Below are positions 1-7,767 of a DNA stretch of 64,000 nt, piece by piece. The position numbers and the translations under genes were made by a program. The number at the start of each line of letters is the position of its first letter. Positions within the stretch are counted from its first letter, which is position 1. Below the pieces are notes generated by a model that saw nothing but the letters and a program-made list of their open reading frames with translations, had not been told where the DNA came from and made no database searches. Source of the DNA: Pseudomonadota bacterium (GTDB taxonomy: Bacteria > Pseudomonadota > Alphaproteobacteria > Acetobacterales > Acetobacteraceae); assembly GCA_021809435.1 (NCBI GenBank), contig JAKBAD010000004.1, positions 109,339 through 173,338 of the forward strand. The letters are read 5' to 3'.

Positions 1-106
1 GCGCGTGCCGGTGAAAATTCTGCTCGATCTCAACAAGAACCTGATCGGCAAGCTGCGCCCGGGCATGTCGGTCGAGCCTGAGATCGACACGCGCGCGGCG
101 CCGTGA
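1..106 (+). CDS. C-terminal end of an HlyD/EmrA-family membrane fusion protein (partial)
   Basis: An open frame enters from the left edge (frame starting at base 2) and ends with TGA at 104-106. The last residues (KLRPGMSVEPEIDT) are the typical end of EmrA/HlyD periplasmic adaptor proteins, where the strand after the barrel-sandwich domain reads LRPGMSV. The stop overlaps the GTG start of the following MFS gene by 4 bp (GTGA), so the two are translationally coupled as in emrAB. Together they would form a tripartite drug or fatty-acid efflux pump with an outer-membrane channel outside the window. The assignment rests on about 34 residues plus the neighbour. Confidence 0.75.
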   Translation, partial: RVPVKILLDLNKNLIGKLRPGMSVEPEIDTRAAP

Positions 107-1671
107 GCGTCACCCCGACCGACCGGCTGCCGACCCGTAACCTCGTGGCGGTGGCGGGCGCGCTGATCGGCGCGTTCATGGCGGTGCTCAACATCCAGGT
201 GGTCAACACCTCGCTGCCCGATATTCAGGGCGGCATCGGCACCGGGCTCGATGATGGCGGCTGGATCTCGACCGCCTATCTGATCGGCGAGATCATCGTC
301 ATCCCGCTCTCGGGCTGGCTCTCGCAGGTGTTCTCGCTCAAGCGTTATCTCATCGTCTCGACGCTGCTGTTTCTGGCCTTTTCGGTGGCGTGCGGTCTGG
401 CCTCCAACTTCCCCGAGATGGTGGCGCTGCGCGCGCTGCAGGGCTTCTCGGGCGGGGTTTTAATTCCGCTGGCCCTGGTGTGCGTGATGCTGCTGCTGCC
501 CGAGCGCGCGCGCCCGGTGGGGTTTGCCGCCTTTGCCCTCACCGCCACCTTCGCCCCCGCCATCGGCCCCACGGTGGGCGGCGCCATCACCGATCTGTAC
601 GGCTGGCGCTATATTTTCTTCCTCAATCTGGCACCCGGCGCGCTGATGGTGGCGGCGCTGGTGTGGGGGCTCAAACCCTCGCCCATGAAGCTGGAGCTGC
701 TCTATAACGGCGACTGGCTGGGGGTGTTCACCATCGCGGTGGGGCTGGGCACGCTGCAGGTGGTGCTGGAAGAGGGCAACAAGGATGATTGGTTCGGCTC
801 GCCGTTCATCCTGCGCCTGTCCATCCTCTCGGCCCTGGCGCTGACGGCGTTTCTGATTCAGGAGCTGCGCCCGGGCAACAAGGCGCCGCTGGTGAATTTG
901 CGGCTGTTCACGCGCTGGAATTTCGGCTTCGTCTCGGTGGCCAATTTCATGCTGGGCTTCGTGCTCTATTCGGCGGTGTATCTGGTGCCGCTTTATCTGG
1001 CGGTGGCGCATGGCTATTCCGCCCGCCAGGCCGGCGCGGTCATGGCCTGGATCGGCCTGCCCCAGCTCTTCATCATTCCCTGCATGCCCTATCTCATGCG
1101 CCGCTTCGACCCGCGCTATTTGCTGGCGCTGGGGTTTTTGCTGTTCGCGATCAGCTCGTTCATGAACATGAATCTGGGGCCCGACCAGTCAGGCCCGCAA
1201 ATGCTCATTCCCAACCTCGTGCGCGCGCTCGGCCAGGCCATGGTGTTTCCGCCCATCACCATGATCGCCACCGCCGGGCTGGCGGTCGCCGAGACCGGCT
1301 CGGCCTCGGCGCTGTTCAACATGCTGCGCAATCTGGGCGGGGCGATTGGCATCGCGGTGACACAAACCTTTGTCACCAACCGCGAGAAATTTCACTCGAA
1401 CATCATCAACGCCGCGGTCAGCCCGCTGGCGCCCGCCACGCGCGCGCGGCTGGCCGGGCTCGAGGCTTATTTCACCGCCCATGGCGCCATGGGGGCGCAG
1501 GCCGCGCGCGGCCAGGCGGTGCAGCTGATTGGCGAAACCATCAGGCTGCAAGCCTATTATTTCGCGTATGGCGATGCCTTCGCGCTGCTCGGCGCGGGCA
1601 TGGTGGTGGCGCTCATCGCCACATTATTCTTGCGCCGGGTCAGCGGGCCGGGCGCGCCGGGCGGGCATTGA
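103..1671 (+). CDS. DHA2-family MFS efflux transporter (EmrB/QacA type)
   Basis: This 522-residue protein has 14 predicted membrane segments, the DHA2 pattern. The N-terminal part reads AVLNIQVVNTSLPDIQGG, which is the EmrB motif around helix 1 (conserved D/N-x-x-IVNVALP region). The antiporter motif C region (GPTVGGAITDLYGWRYIFFLN, about residues 154-174) marks it as a proton antiporter. It works in the inner membrane with the HlyD-type adaptor encoded just upstream; its GTG start overlaps that gene's stop. The exported compound cannot be read from sequence. Length is normal for EmrB (510-530 residues). Confidence 0.92.
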   Translation: MSVTPTDRLPTRNLVAVAGALIGAFMAVLNIQVVNTSLPDIQGGIGTGLDDGGWISTAYLIGEIIVIPLSGWLSQVFSLKRYLIVSTLLFLAFSVACGLASNFPEMVALRALQGFSGGVLIPLALVCVMLLLPERARPVGFAAFALTATFAPAIGPTVGGAITDLYGWRYIFFLNLAPGALMVAALVWGLKPSPMKLELLYNGDWLGVFTIAVGLGTLQVVLEEGNKDDWFGSPFILRLSILSALALTAFLIQELRPGNKAPLVNLRLFTRWNFGFVSVANFMLGFVLYSAVYLVPLYLAVAHGYSARQAGAVMAWIGLPQLFIIPCMPYLMRRFDPRYLLALGFLLFAISSFMNMNLGPDQSGPQMLIPNLVRALGQAMVFPPITMIATAGLAVAETGSASALFNMLRNLGGAIGIAVTQTFVTNREKFHSNIINAAVSPLAPATRARLAGLEAYFTAHGAMGAQAARGQAVQLIGETIRLQAYYFAYGDAFALLGAGMVVALIATLFLRRVSGPGAPGGH

Positions 1672-1832
1672 TCTGGTTTGGCGCGGCGCGCGGCCCGTTT
1701 GTGCGGCGCGGGCTTTGCGGCCAAACAGGCGCCGACCGGGCGTGATCTGAAAATATTCCGCCAGCCTCATTTGGCGGCTTTTCAGGTGGCGCGGACCGGT
1801 CTAGCGTGAGCTAAAACCAGGAGGAGAAAAAC

Positions 1833-2558
1833 ATGGCTCGCATTGCACTCGTCACCGGCGGCACGCGCGGTATCGGCGCCCAGATCAGCATCGCCCTGAA
1901 GCAGGCGGGGCGTGTTGTGGTTGCCTCTTATGCCGGCAATGCCGAGGCCGCCGCCGCCTTCACCGCCGCCACCGGCATCGAGGCCATCAAGTTCGACGCC
2001 GGAAATTACGAAGAGTCGCTGGCGGCCGTGAAGGATATCGAGACCCGCCATGGCGGCCATATCGAGGTGCTGGTGAACAATGCCGGCATCACCCGCGATT
2101 CGGTGTTTGGCAAAATGTCACGCGATATGTGGGATGCCGTGATCGACACCAATCTCGGCTCCTGCTTCAATCTGTGCAAAGCCACGTTTGACGGCATGAA
2201 GGGCAACAAGTTCGGCCGCATCGTCAATATCGGCTCCATCAATGGCCAGGCCGGGCAGTATGGCCAGGTGAATTACGCCGCCGCCAAGTCGGGCATTCAT
2301 GGCTTCACCAAGGCCCTGGCCCAGGAAGGCGCGCGCTATAACGTGACCGTGAACGCCGTGGCGCCGGGCTATGTGGACACCGACATGGTGCGCGCCGTGC
2401 CGCCCGATGTGCTGGAGAAGATCATCGCCAAGATTCCCCGCGGGCGCCTGGGCACGGCTCACGACATCGCGCGCGGCGTGGCCTTCCTCACCGCCGACGA
2501 CGCCGATTTCATCACCGGCTCGACGCTCTCGATCAATGGCGGCCAGCATATGTACTGA
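1833..2558 (+). CDS. phaB: Acetoacetyl-CoA reductase (SDR family)
   Basis: NADPH-dependent short-chain dehydrogenase, 241 residues, reducing acetoacetyl-CoA to (R)-3-hydroxybutyryl-CoA for polyhydroxybutyrate synthesis. It shows the cofactor motif GGTRGIG (residues 9-15), NNAG (82-85) and the catalytic Ser135-Tyr148-Lys152 triad. The sequence INGQAGQYGQVNYAAAKSG and the end GSTLSINGGQHMY are diagnostic of PhaB/PhbB rather than FabG. A strong ribosome binding site (AGGAGGAG, about 1820-1827) precedes the ATG. It is monocistronic here: phaA and phaC are not adjacent, and a strong terminator follows. Confidence 0.93.
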   Translation: MARIALVTGGTRGIGAQISIALKQAGRVVVASYAGNAEAAAAFTAATGIEAIKFDAGNYEESLAAVKDIETRHGGHIEVLVNNAGITRDSVFGKMSRDMWDAVIDTNLGSCFNLCKATFDGMKGNKFGRIVNIGSINGQAGQYGQVNYAAAKSGIHGFTKALAQEGARYNVTVNAVAPGYVDTDMVRAVPPDVLEKIIAKIPRGRLGTAHDIARGVAFLTADDADFITGSTLSINGGQHMY

Positions 2559-2580
2559 GCAGGCGTGAAGGCTTTGCTGA

Positions 2581-2617
2581 AACGGCCCCTTTTCGCCAGG
2601 AAAGGGGCCGTTTTTTT
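2581..2617 (+). terminator. Rho-independent terminator after phaB
   Basis: A 12-bp stem (AACGGCCCCTTT / AAAGGGGCCGTT) with a short loop is followed by seven T. It lies 22 bp after the phaB stop. Confidence 0.9.
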
Positions 2618-2638
2618 GACTTGGTCGCGTAGTTCAGA

Positions 2639-2684
2639 GTGCGATGACATCAGATTGCCCCGCCTCGCGGGGCGATCTGATGTC
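2639..2684. repeat. Long perfect-stem hairpin between phaB and lrgB, sharing a dispersed motif
   Basis: GACATCAGAT (2646-2655) pairs with ATCTGATGTC (2675-2684), and inside it GCCCCGC pairs with GCGGGGC around a 3-nt loop, giving a nearly continuous 18-bp stem. It sits between two convergent genes and may stop transcription from lrgB. The left 17 nt (GTGCGATGACATCAGAT) occur exactly again at 14697-14713, downstream of the ABC permease, so it belongs to a dispersed family. Confidence 0.7.
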
Positions 2685-2708
2685 TGAATCGCCCGCTGAA
2701 CCACCACA

Positions 2709-3443
2709 TTATAGCCCAAAAATCGTGACCACCAGCGGCAGCACGATGGCGGTGAACAGCCCGTTCAGCCCCATGGCGAGCCCGGCGAAGGCGCCCGCCG
2801 TCTCGTTTTGCGCGATCATGCGCGCGGTGCCGAGCCCATGCAGCGCCGTACCCATGGCCAGCCCCTTGGCCCGCCAGTCGGTAATGCCGACCAGGCGGAA
2901 AATAAATGGAAACACCAGCAGCCCGAACATGGCCGTGATCATGACAAACACGGCGGCGAGCGAGGGAATGCCGCCCAGCGCCTGGGCAATGCCCATGGCG
3001 ATGGGCGAGGTGACCGATTTGGGCCCGAGCGACATGAGCACCGGATGGGTGGCGCTCAATACATGGCCAAAAAACAGGGCCGAGCCCATGGCGGTGAGCG
3101 AGCCCAGCGTCAGCGAGGCCAGAATCGCCCCGGCATGCAGGCGGATGACCCGGCGGTTGGCATACATGGGCACGGCCAGCGCCACCGTGGCGGGGCCGAG
3201 CAGAAAATGAATATAGACCGCGCCGGCGAAATAAGTTTGGTAGCTGGTGTGGGTGAGCAGCAGCACCGCGCCCGTGGCCATAATGGCCAGCACGGTGGGG
3301 TTGGTGAGCGCCTTGTGGCCGGCGAAGCGGTCAAGCTCGCGGGCCAGCTCGTAAATGCACAGCGTGACGGTGAGCCACAGCAGCGGCTGGGTTTGCAGAT
3401 AGACCCAGATATGGAAAATCGGCAGTGGCAGGATATCATGCAT
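2709..3443 (-). CDS. lrgB: LrgB/CidB-family membrane protein
   Basis: This 244-residue polytopic inner-membrane protein has the LrgB signature: LALAVPMYANRR-like segment, then LGPKSVTSPIAMGIAQALGG (about residues 139-158) and GTALHGLGTARM near the C-terminus. Family members were first linked to murein hydrolase and cell-death control in Staphylococcus; plant and some bacterial homologues (PLGG1) move glycolate/glycerate, so the substrate here is uncertain. The start overlaps the end of the LrgA-like gene by 8 bp, the classical lrgAB arrangement. Confidence 0.9.
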   Translation of the reverse strand: MHDILPLPIFHIWVYLQTQPLLWLTVTLCIYELARELDRFAGHKALTNPTVLAIMATGAVLLLTHTSYQTYFAGAVYIHFLLGPATVALAVPMYANRRVIRLHAGAILASLTLGSLTAMGSALFFGHVLSATHPVLMSLGPKSVTSPIAMGIAQALGGIPSLAAVFVMITAMFGLLVFPFIFRLVGITDWRAKGLAMGTALHGLGTARMIAQNETAGAFAGLAMGLNGLFTAIVLPLVVTIFGL

Positions 3444-3792
3444 GGGATTTGGCCTCCTGGCGGCGCAGGAAAAACTGCATGGCGAGCCCGGTGACGATGA
3501 GCCCGAGCACGGTGGAGACCGGAATGGCCACCACCAGCGGCAGCCAGTTGGCCTTCAAGGTGGGCAGCTCGCCCACCACCCCCACGCCCGCCGGCACGAA
3601 CAGCACGCCCAGATATTTGAGCAGGCCGGTCGAGGTGTCGCGCAGCTCCTCACCCGGCCCGCCGCGCCAGAACAACATGCCCAGCAGCAGCACCAGCCCG
3701 ATGACGGGGCCCGGCAGCGGCAGGCCGGTGGCGGTTTGCAAAATGGTGCCGGCAAGCTGGCAGAGCAGCAATATGGCCAAAGCGCGGATCAT
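3436..3792 (-). CDS. lrgA: LrgA/CidA-family holin-like protein
   Basis: A 118-residue protein with four hydrophobic segments (ALAILLLCQLAGTILQ; VIGLVLLLGMLFW; YLGVLFVPAGVGVVG; and a C-terminal one ending LAMQFFLRR). The motif GLPLPGPVIGLVLLLG and LFVPAGVGV are conserved in CidA/LrgA/YohJ. It is the first gene of a two-gene operon with lrgB, overlapping it by 8 bp, and the pair is thought to act as one membrane complex. Confidence 0.88.
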   Translation of the reverse strand: MIRALAILLLCQLAGTILQTATGLPLPGPVIGLVLLLGMLFWRGGPGEELRDTSTGLLKYLGVLFVPAGVGVVGELPTLKANWLPLVVAIPVSTVLGLIVTGLAMQFFLRRQEAKSHA

Positions 3793-3956
3793 GGTCTTGC
3801 CTTCCTGTTGGGTGGCCCCCCGGTTAGCGCGGGAAGGCCCGGCGTGAAAGGCGGATTTCTGCGAATCTAGCTTGCGTCTTGCACGATCAGCCAGTAAAGC
3901 CGGGCCTTCATTGCCTCCGGTCGGGATCGGGGGTGCCAGATTTTGGAGCTGAGACC

Positions 3957-4184
3957 GTGAAGGCGAATATTCACCCGGACTACCACGAAGTGAACATCAT
4001 CATGACCGATGGCACTGAGTTCAAGACCCGCTCGTGCATGGGCAAGGCAGGCGAGACCCTGCGTCTCGACATCGACCCCAAATCGCACCCCGCCTGGACC
4101 GGCCAGCAGCGTATCGTTGACACGGGCGGCCAGGTCGCCAAGTTCAACAAGAAATTCGCCAGCATCGGCACGCGCAAGAAGTAA
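3957..4184 (+). CDS. rpmE: 50S ribosomal protein L31
   Basis: 75 residues from a GTG start. [12 protein letters not shown] is the standard L31 beginning, so the longer upstream open frame starting at 3879 is rejected. A GGAG box (about 3945) sits at a usable distance. The protein carries [13 protein letters not shown], the alphaproteobacterial form, and only one cysteine, so it is the zinc-free (C-minus) type. It is single-copy, monocistronic and followed by a terminator. Confidence 0.96.
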   Translation: MKANIHPDYHEVNIIMTDGTEFKTRSCMGKAGETLRLDIDPKSHPAWTGQQRIVDTGGQVAKFNKKFASIGTRKK

Positions 4185-4217
4185 TCTCGCGCGCGCGCCC
4201 CGCGTACGGAATTTGCC

Positions 4218-4245
4218 AAAACCCCCGGTTTTCCGGGGGTTTTTT
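4218..4245 (+). terminator. Rho-independent terminator after rpmE
   Basis: ACCCCCGG / CCGGGGGT stem with a TTTT loop, preceded by A and followed by a T run, 34 bp after the rpmE stop. The A tract means it could also act on the ROK gene from the other strand. Confidence 0.88.
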
Positions 4246-4253
4246 AATGGATT

Positions 4254-5147
4254 TTATGTGGGCCACAGCCAGGCCGCGCCGCGCACGCCGCTGGAATCGC
4301 CATATTTCGCCCGCACGATGTTGGGCTGGAAAAAATCCGAGAACACGAACGGCCGCATCAACCCGGGCAGATCCTCATAAAGATGGGGCAGGTTGGAAAG
4401 CCCGCCGCCCAGCACGATCGCGTCGGGGTCGAGGAAATTGGTCGCCAGGGCCAGCGCGCGGGCCAAACGCTGGGCGTGGCGCGCCATGGCGCGGGCGGCC
4501 TTGGGCTCGCCCGCCTCGGCGCGCGCGGGAATCGACGAGGCATCGCGCGCCTCGGGCCCATCGCAGTCGCGGGCCAAAGCCGTGCCTGAGATATAGGTCT
4601 CCAGGCAGCCGCTCAGCCCGCACCAGCATTTGTTGAGCGGTAACTCATCGGGCGCGGGCCAGGGCAGGGGGGTATGGCCAAACTCGCCGCCAATCATGTG
4701 CCGGCCTTCCACCAGCTGGCCATCCACCACAATGCCCGCCCCGCAGCCAGTGCCGATGATCAGCCCCAGCACCACCCGCGCGCCCGCGCCCGCGCCATCC
4801 ACGGCCTCCGAGAGCGCGAAGCAATTGGCGTCATTGGCCACCCGTACCGGCCGGCCGAGGGCCTCGGCCAAATCGCGGTCGAACGGATGGCCGTTCAGGG
4901 CGTTGGAATTGGCGTTGCGCACCAGCCCCGTGGCGGGCGAAATGCTGCCCGGAATGCCCACGCCGACACTGGCGCTCACGCCCATCTCGGCCTCGGCGCG
5001 CGCCACCAGACCGGCGATGTTGCGCACCGATTCCGGATAAACCCGTGGCGTGGGGGTGCGGTGGCGGTAAAGCTCGGCGCCATCGGGGGCGAGCAGTAAG
5101 ATTTCGGTCTTTGTACCACCCAGATCAATGCCAATTCGGTAGCTCAT
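4254..5147 (-). CDS. ROK-family sugar kinase (fructokinase or N-acetylglucosamine kinase type)
   Basis: 297 residues. The N-terminus has the phosphate-binding loop IGIDLGGTKTEI (5-16); the catalytic base is Asp106 in NDAN; the ROK zinc site is His158 with Cys174, Cys176 and Cys181 (CWCGLSGC). GHTPLPWP and the zinc cluster are as in NagK/Mak, enzymes that phosphorylate N-acetylglucosamine, fructose or mannose with ATP. The start at MSYRIG is chosen because an in-frame extension of 80 residues upstream has no family match and runs into the divergent TusA-like gene. Exact substrate is not readable. Confidence 0.88.
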   Translation of the reverse strand: MSYRIGIDLGGTKTEILLLAPDGAELYRHRTPTPRVYPESVRNIAGLVARAEAEMGVSASVGVGIPGSISPATGLVRNANSNALNGHPFDRDLAEALGRPVRVANDANCFALSEAVDGAGAGARVVLGLIIGTGCGAGIVVDGQLVEGRHMIGGEFGHTPLPWPAPDELPLNKCWCGLSGCLETYISGTALARDCDGPEARDASSIPARAEAGEPKAARAMARHAQRLARALALATNFLDPDAIVLGGGLSNLPHLYEDLPGLMRPFVFSDFFQPNIVRAKYGDSSGVRGAAWLWPT

Positions 5148-5222
5148 CCATGCCTGCTCAATTATTGCACTTTGCTGTTTGCCGCCTTGCCCAAACATCG
5201 CGCAAGGGGCATGCTCGCCACC

Positions 5223-5459
5223 ATGGGTGAACGTCTCATCGATGCACAATACCAAAAATCGCCTTTGCCCGTGCTGCGCGCCGCGCGGGCGCTCCGCTTC
5301 ATGGCGCCGGGCGAGAAATTGCGGGTGCTGACGACCGACCCCGTCTCTGTCGCTGATTTCAGGGAGCTGTGCGCCCAGGCCGGCCATGCGCTGATCGCCA
5401 GCAGCGAGACCAAGGGGGTGTTCAGCCTCTCGCTCAAGCGCAAGGAGGAAACGCCATGA
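5223..5459 (+). CDS. TusA/SirA-like protein lacking the sulfur-carrier cysteine
   Basis: 78 residues with the TusA-like two-layer fold pattern: LIDAQYQKSPLPVLRAARAL, then LRVLTTDPVSVADFRELCAQAGHAL and a final strand. In true TusA the first motif is CPxP and its cysteine carries sulfur in tRNA thiolation or other sulfur relay. Here the position reads SPLP, so the reactive cysteine is gone. The gene overlaps the next start by 4 bp (ATGA), so it is co-translated with the deacetylase-family protein. An ATG at 5211 is an alternative start. Function is unknown. Confidence 0.8.
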   Translation: MGERLIDAQYQKSPLPVLRAARALRFMAPGEKLRVLTTDPVSVADFRELCAQAGHALIASSETKGVFSLSLKRKEETP

Positions 5460-6382
5460 CCGTGGCCCTATTCACGCATCCCGCCTCACTTGGCCATGAA
5501 ACCGGCGAGGACCACCCCGAATGCGCCGACCGGCTGCGCTATATCATGCGCGTGCTCGACGGCCCCGATTTCGCCCCCCTGCTGCGCGAAATGGCGCCCA
5601 AGGCCAGCACCGCCCAGCTCAAGGCCGCCCATGATGGCGATTATGTCGATGCCATCATCGCCATGCCGCGCGACCGCGACACCGTGATCGACGGCGACAC
5701 GGTGTTCAGCCCCGGCACGTTCGAGGCCGCGCTGCGCTCGGCGGGCGGCGCCTGCGCGGCGGTGGATGCGGTGTTCGAAGGCTGGACCGAAGCCGCTTTC
5801 GTCGCCACCCGTCCGCCCGGCCACCATGCCGAGCGCGACCGCGCCATGGGATTTTGCTTTTTCAACAACGCCGCCGTGGCCGCTTATCATGCCCGCGCGC
5901 GCTGGGGCATCTCGCGCGTGGCGGTGGTGGATTTCGACGTCCATCATGGCAACGGCACGCAGCATATTTTCGCCAACGACCCCGGCCTCTTCTACGCCTC
6001 CACCCACCAATCGCCGAGCTTTCCCGGCACCGGCCTGGCGGCTGAAAAGGGCGTGGCCAACAACATCATCAACGTGCCGCTGGTGCCGGGCACCAATGGC
6101 GAGGTGTTCCGCGCCGTGTGGGAGACCAAAATCCTCCCCGCCCTCACCGCCTTCGCGCCCGAATTGCTGATCATCTCGGCCGGGTTCGATGCCCACGCCG
6201 CCGACCCCATGGCCCAGCTCCGCCTGCGCGAGGGGGATTTCGCCTGGATCACCCAGCAGCTCATCGCCGTGGCCGACGAGGTGTGCCCCAGGCGCGTGGT
6301 CTCGCTGCTCGAAGGTGGCTACGATCTCAACGCCCTCGCGGCCTCGGTGGCGGCCCATGTGCGCGCGCTGATGCGGTTGTGA
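5456..6382 (+). CDS. Histone deacetylase-family zinc amidohydrolase
   Basis: 308 residues of the arginase/deacetylase superfamily, related to acetylpolyamine amidohydrolases and AcuC-like class II enzymes. The charge-relay histidines are His123-His124 (RPPGHH), zinc ligands are Asp161, His163 (DFDVHHGNGT) and Asp245 (SAGFDAH), and GGYD near the C-terminus supplies the catalytic tyrosine. It probably removes acetyl groups from polyamines, small amides or proteins in the cytoplasm. An RBS (AGGAGG, 5444-5449) lies inside the overlapping TusA-like gene. The acceptor substrate is an open question. Confidence 0.92.
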   Translation: MTVALFTHPASLGHETGEDHPECADRLRYIMRVLDGPDFAPLLREMAPKASTAQLKAAHDGDYVDAIIAMPRDRDTVIDGDTVFSPGTFEAALRSAGGACAAVDAVFEGWTEAAFVATRPPGHHAERDRAMGFCFFNNAAVAAYHARARWGISRVAVVDFDVHHGNGTQHIFANDPGLFYASTHQSPSFPGTGLAAEKGVANNIINVPLVPGTNGEVFRAVWETKILPALTAFAPELLIISAGFDAHAADPMAQLRLREGDFAWITQQLIAVADEVCPRRVVSLLEGGYDLNALAASVAAHVRALMRL

Positions 6383-6412
6383 TTTTCGCGCGGCGGCGGT
6401 ACGGGTGACGCC

Positions 6413-6649
6413 ATGACCGAACAGCCCGATATCGCCGGCCTCTCGTTCGAAGAGGCCCTGAGTGCCCTGGAAACCATCGTGCGTGGCCTCGAATCCGGCC
6501 AGCAAAAGCTTGAAGACGCCATTAGCGCCTATGAGCGCGGCGCGGCGCTCAAAGCCCATTGCGAGGCCAAGCTCGCCCAGGCCGAGGCCCGCGTGGCCGC
6601 CATCGTGGCCCGCGCCGATGGCACACTCTCTCTCAAAACCGAGGAATAA
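6413..6649 (+). CDS. xseB: Exodeoxyribonuclease VII small subunit
   Basis: 78 residues. LSFEEALSALETIVRGLESG followed by LEDAISAYERGAALKAHCEAKL is the XseB helical hairpin. XseB binds several-fold to the XseA large subunit to form exonuclease VII, which cuts single-stranded DNA from both ends. xseA is not in this window. It precedes ispA by 4 bp, the xseB-ispA order typical of proteobacteria. Confidence 0.95.
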   Translation: MTEQPDIAGLSFEEALSALETIVRGLESGQQKLEDAISAYERGAALKAHCEAKLAQAEARVAAIVARADGTLSLKTEE

Positions 6650-6653
6650 CCCC

Positions 6654-7565
6654 ATGGCGCTCGATGCCACCACCGACAACAAGGCGCTGTTCGACGCCAT
6701 GAACGAGGTCGCGCGTCTGGTCGAAGCCCAGCTCGACGCGCTGCTCCCCGTGCCCGAAACCTCGGAAGCCAAGCTGATCGAGGCCATGCGCTACGCCGTG
6801 CTCAATGGCGGCAAGCGCCTGCGGGCGTTTCTGGTCATGGAAGTGGCCAAGCTGTTTGGCGTCAACCGCACCTGCGCGGCCCGCGCCGCCGCCAGCGTCG
6901 AGATGCTGCACGCTTATTCGCTCGTTCATGACGATCTGCCCGCCATGGATGACGATGATCTGCGCCGCGGCCAGCCCTCGACCCACAAGAAATTCGACGA
7001 GGCGACCGCCATCCTGGCCGGCGACGCCCTGCAAACCCGCGCCTTCGAGGTGCTGGCCGAGGAAGACACCCATGCCGACCCCGAAGCGCGCATCGAGCTC
7101 GTGCTGGCGCTCACCGCCGCGAGCGGCATGCGCGGCATGGTCGGCGGCCAGATGATCGACATGGAATCCGAGGGCAAAACCCTCTCGGGCGCCGAAATCA
7201 CCCGCCTCCAGGCCCTCAAAACCGGCCGGCTGATCCAATATTCCGCCGAAGCCGGCGCCATACTCGGCCGCGCCCCGGTCGCCATGCGCCACGCCATCAT
7301 GGCCTATGGCCGCGACCTCGGCGCCGCCTTCCAAATCTATGACGACGTGCTCGACGAAACCGCCGATGAAGCCGATTTAGGCAAAACCAAAGGCAAGGAC
7401 GCCGCCCAAGGCAAGGCCACCATGGTCGCCATTCTGGGGCTCGAGCGCGCCAAGGCCCAGGCCGAACGGCTCGCCGAACAAGCCTGCGCCCACCTGGAGA
7501 GCTTCGGCGACCGCGCCGACCTGCTCAAAGCCCTCGCCGTGTTCACCGTCACACGTAAGAGCTGA
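6654..7565 (+). CDS. ispA: Farnesyl diphosphate synthase (polyprenyl synthetase)
   Basis: 303 residues. GGKRLR (52-57), the first Asp-rich motif VHDDLPAMDDDD (91-102), and the second IYDDVLDETAD are the substrate- and magnesium-binding sites of trans-prenyltransferases; the bulky residues before the first motif fit the short-chain (C15) bacterial type. It condenses isopentenyl with dimethylallyl/geranyl diphosphate, feeding ubiquinone, undecaprenyl carrier and hopanoid synthesis. The start follows xseB directly; dxs, often next, is absent here, and a string of hairpins follows. Confidence 0.94.
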   Translation: MALDATTDNKALFDAMNEVARLVEAQLDALLPVPETSEAKLIEAMRYAVLNGGKRLRAFLVMEVAKLFGVNRTCAARAAASVEMLHAYSLVHDDLPAMDDDDLRRGQPSTHKKFDEATAILAGDALQTRAFEVLAEEDTHADPEARIELVLALTAASGMRGMVGGQMIDMESEGKTLSGAEITRLQALKTGRLIQYSAEAGAILGRAPVAMRHAIMAYGRDLGAAFQIYDDVLDETADEADLGKTKGKDAAQGKATMVAILGLERAKAQAERLAEQACAHLESFGDRADLLKALAVFTVTRKS

Positions 7566-7583
7566 AACCCGGGGATGGTGCCT

Positions 7584-7749
7584 GAGGGGGACGCTGTCCC
7601 CCTCAACCCCCTGCCAAGGGCCGAGAGGCCCTTGGAACCCACCCGCCATGAAAAAGGGGACCCACAAGGGGTCCCCTTTTTCATAGCGAATGATTGGGGT
7701 CCAGGAGCCCGGCTCCTGGTGGGGGGTCAAGGGGGGCAAAGCCCCCCTT
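7584..7749. repeat. Array of five consecutive hairpins between ispA and a FUSC gene
   Basis: Five separate inverted repeats follow one another: GAGGGGGAC/GTCCCCCTC (7584-7604), CCAAGGGCC/GGCCCTTGG (7614-7635), AAAAAGGGGAC/GTCCCCTTTTT (7651-7681), CAGGAGCC/GGCTCCTG (7702-7719) and AAGGGGGGC/GCCCCCCTT (7729-7749). The third has A and T flanks on both sides and would terminate transcription in both directions, for the convergent ispA and FUSC genes. The others look like a repeated intergenic structural element. Confidence 0.75.
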
Positions 7750-7767
7750 GGGTACTGGCCCCCGGTT

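Noticed and set aside
3879..3956. 26-codon N-terminal extension of L31
   Set aside because: Ribosomal L31 begins at MK-x-x-IHPDYH; the extension is unconserved and a GTG start with RBS fits at 3957.
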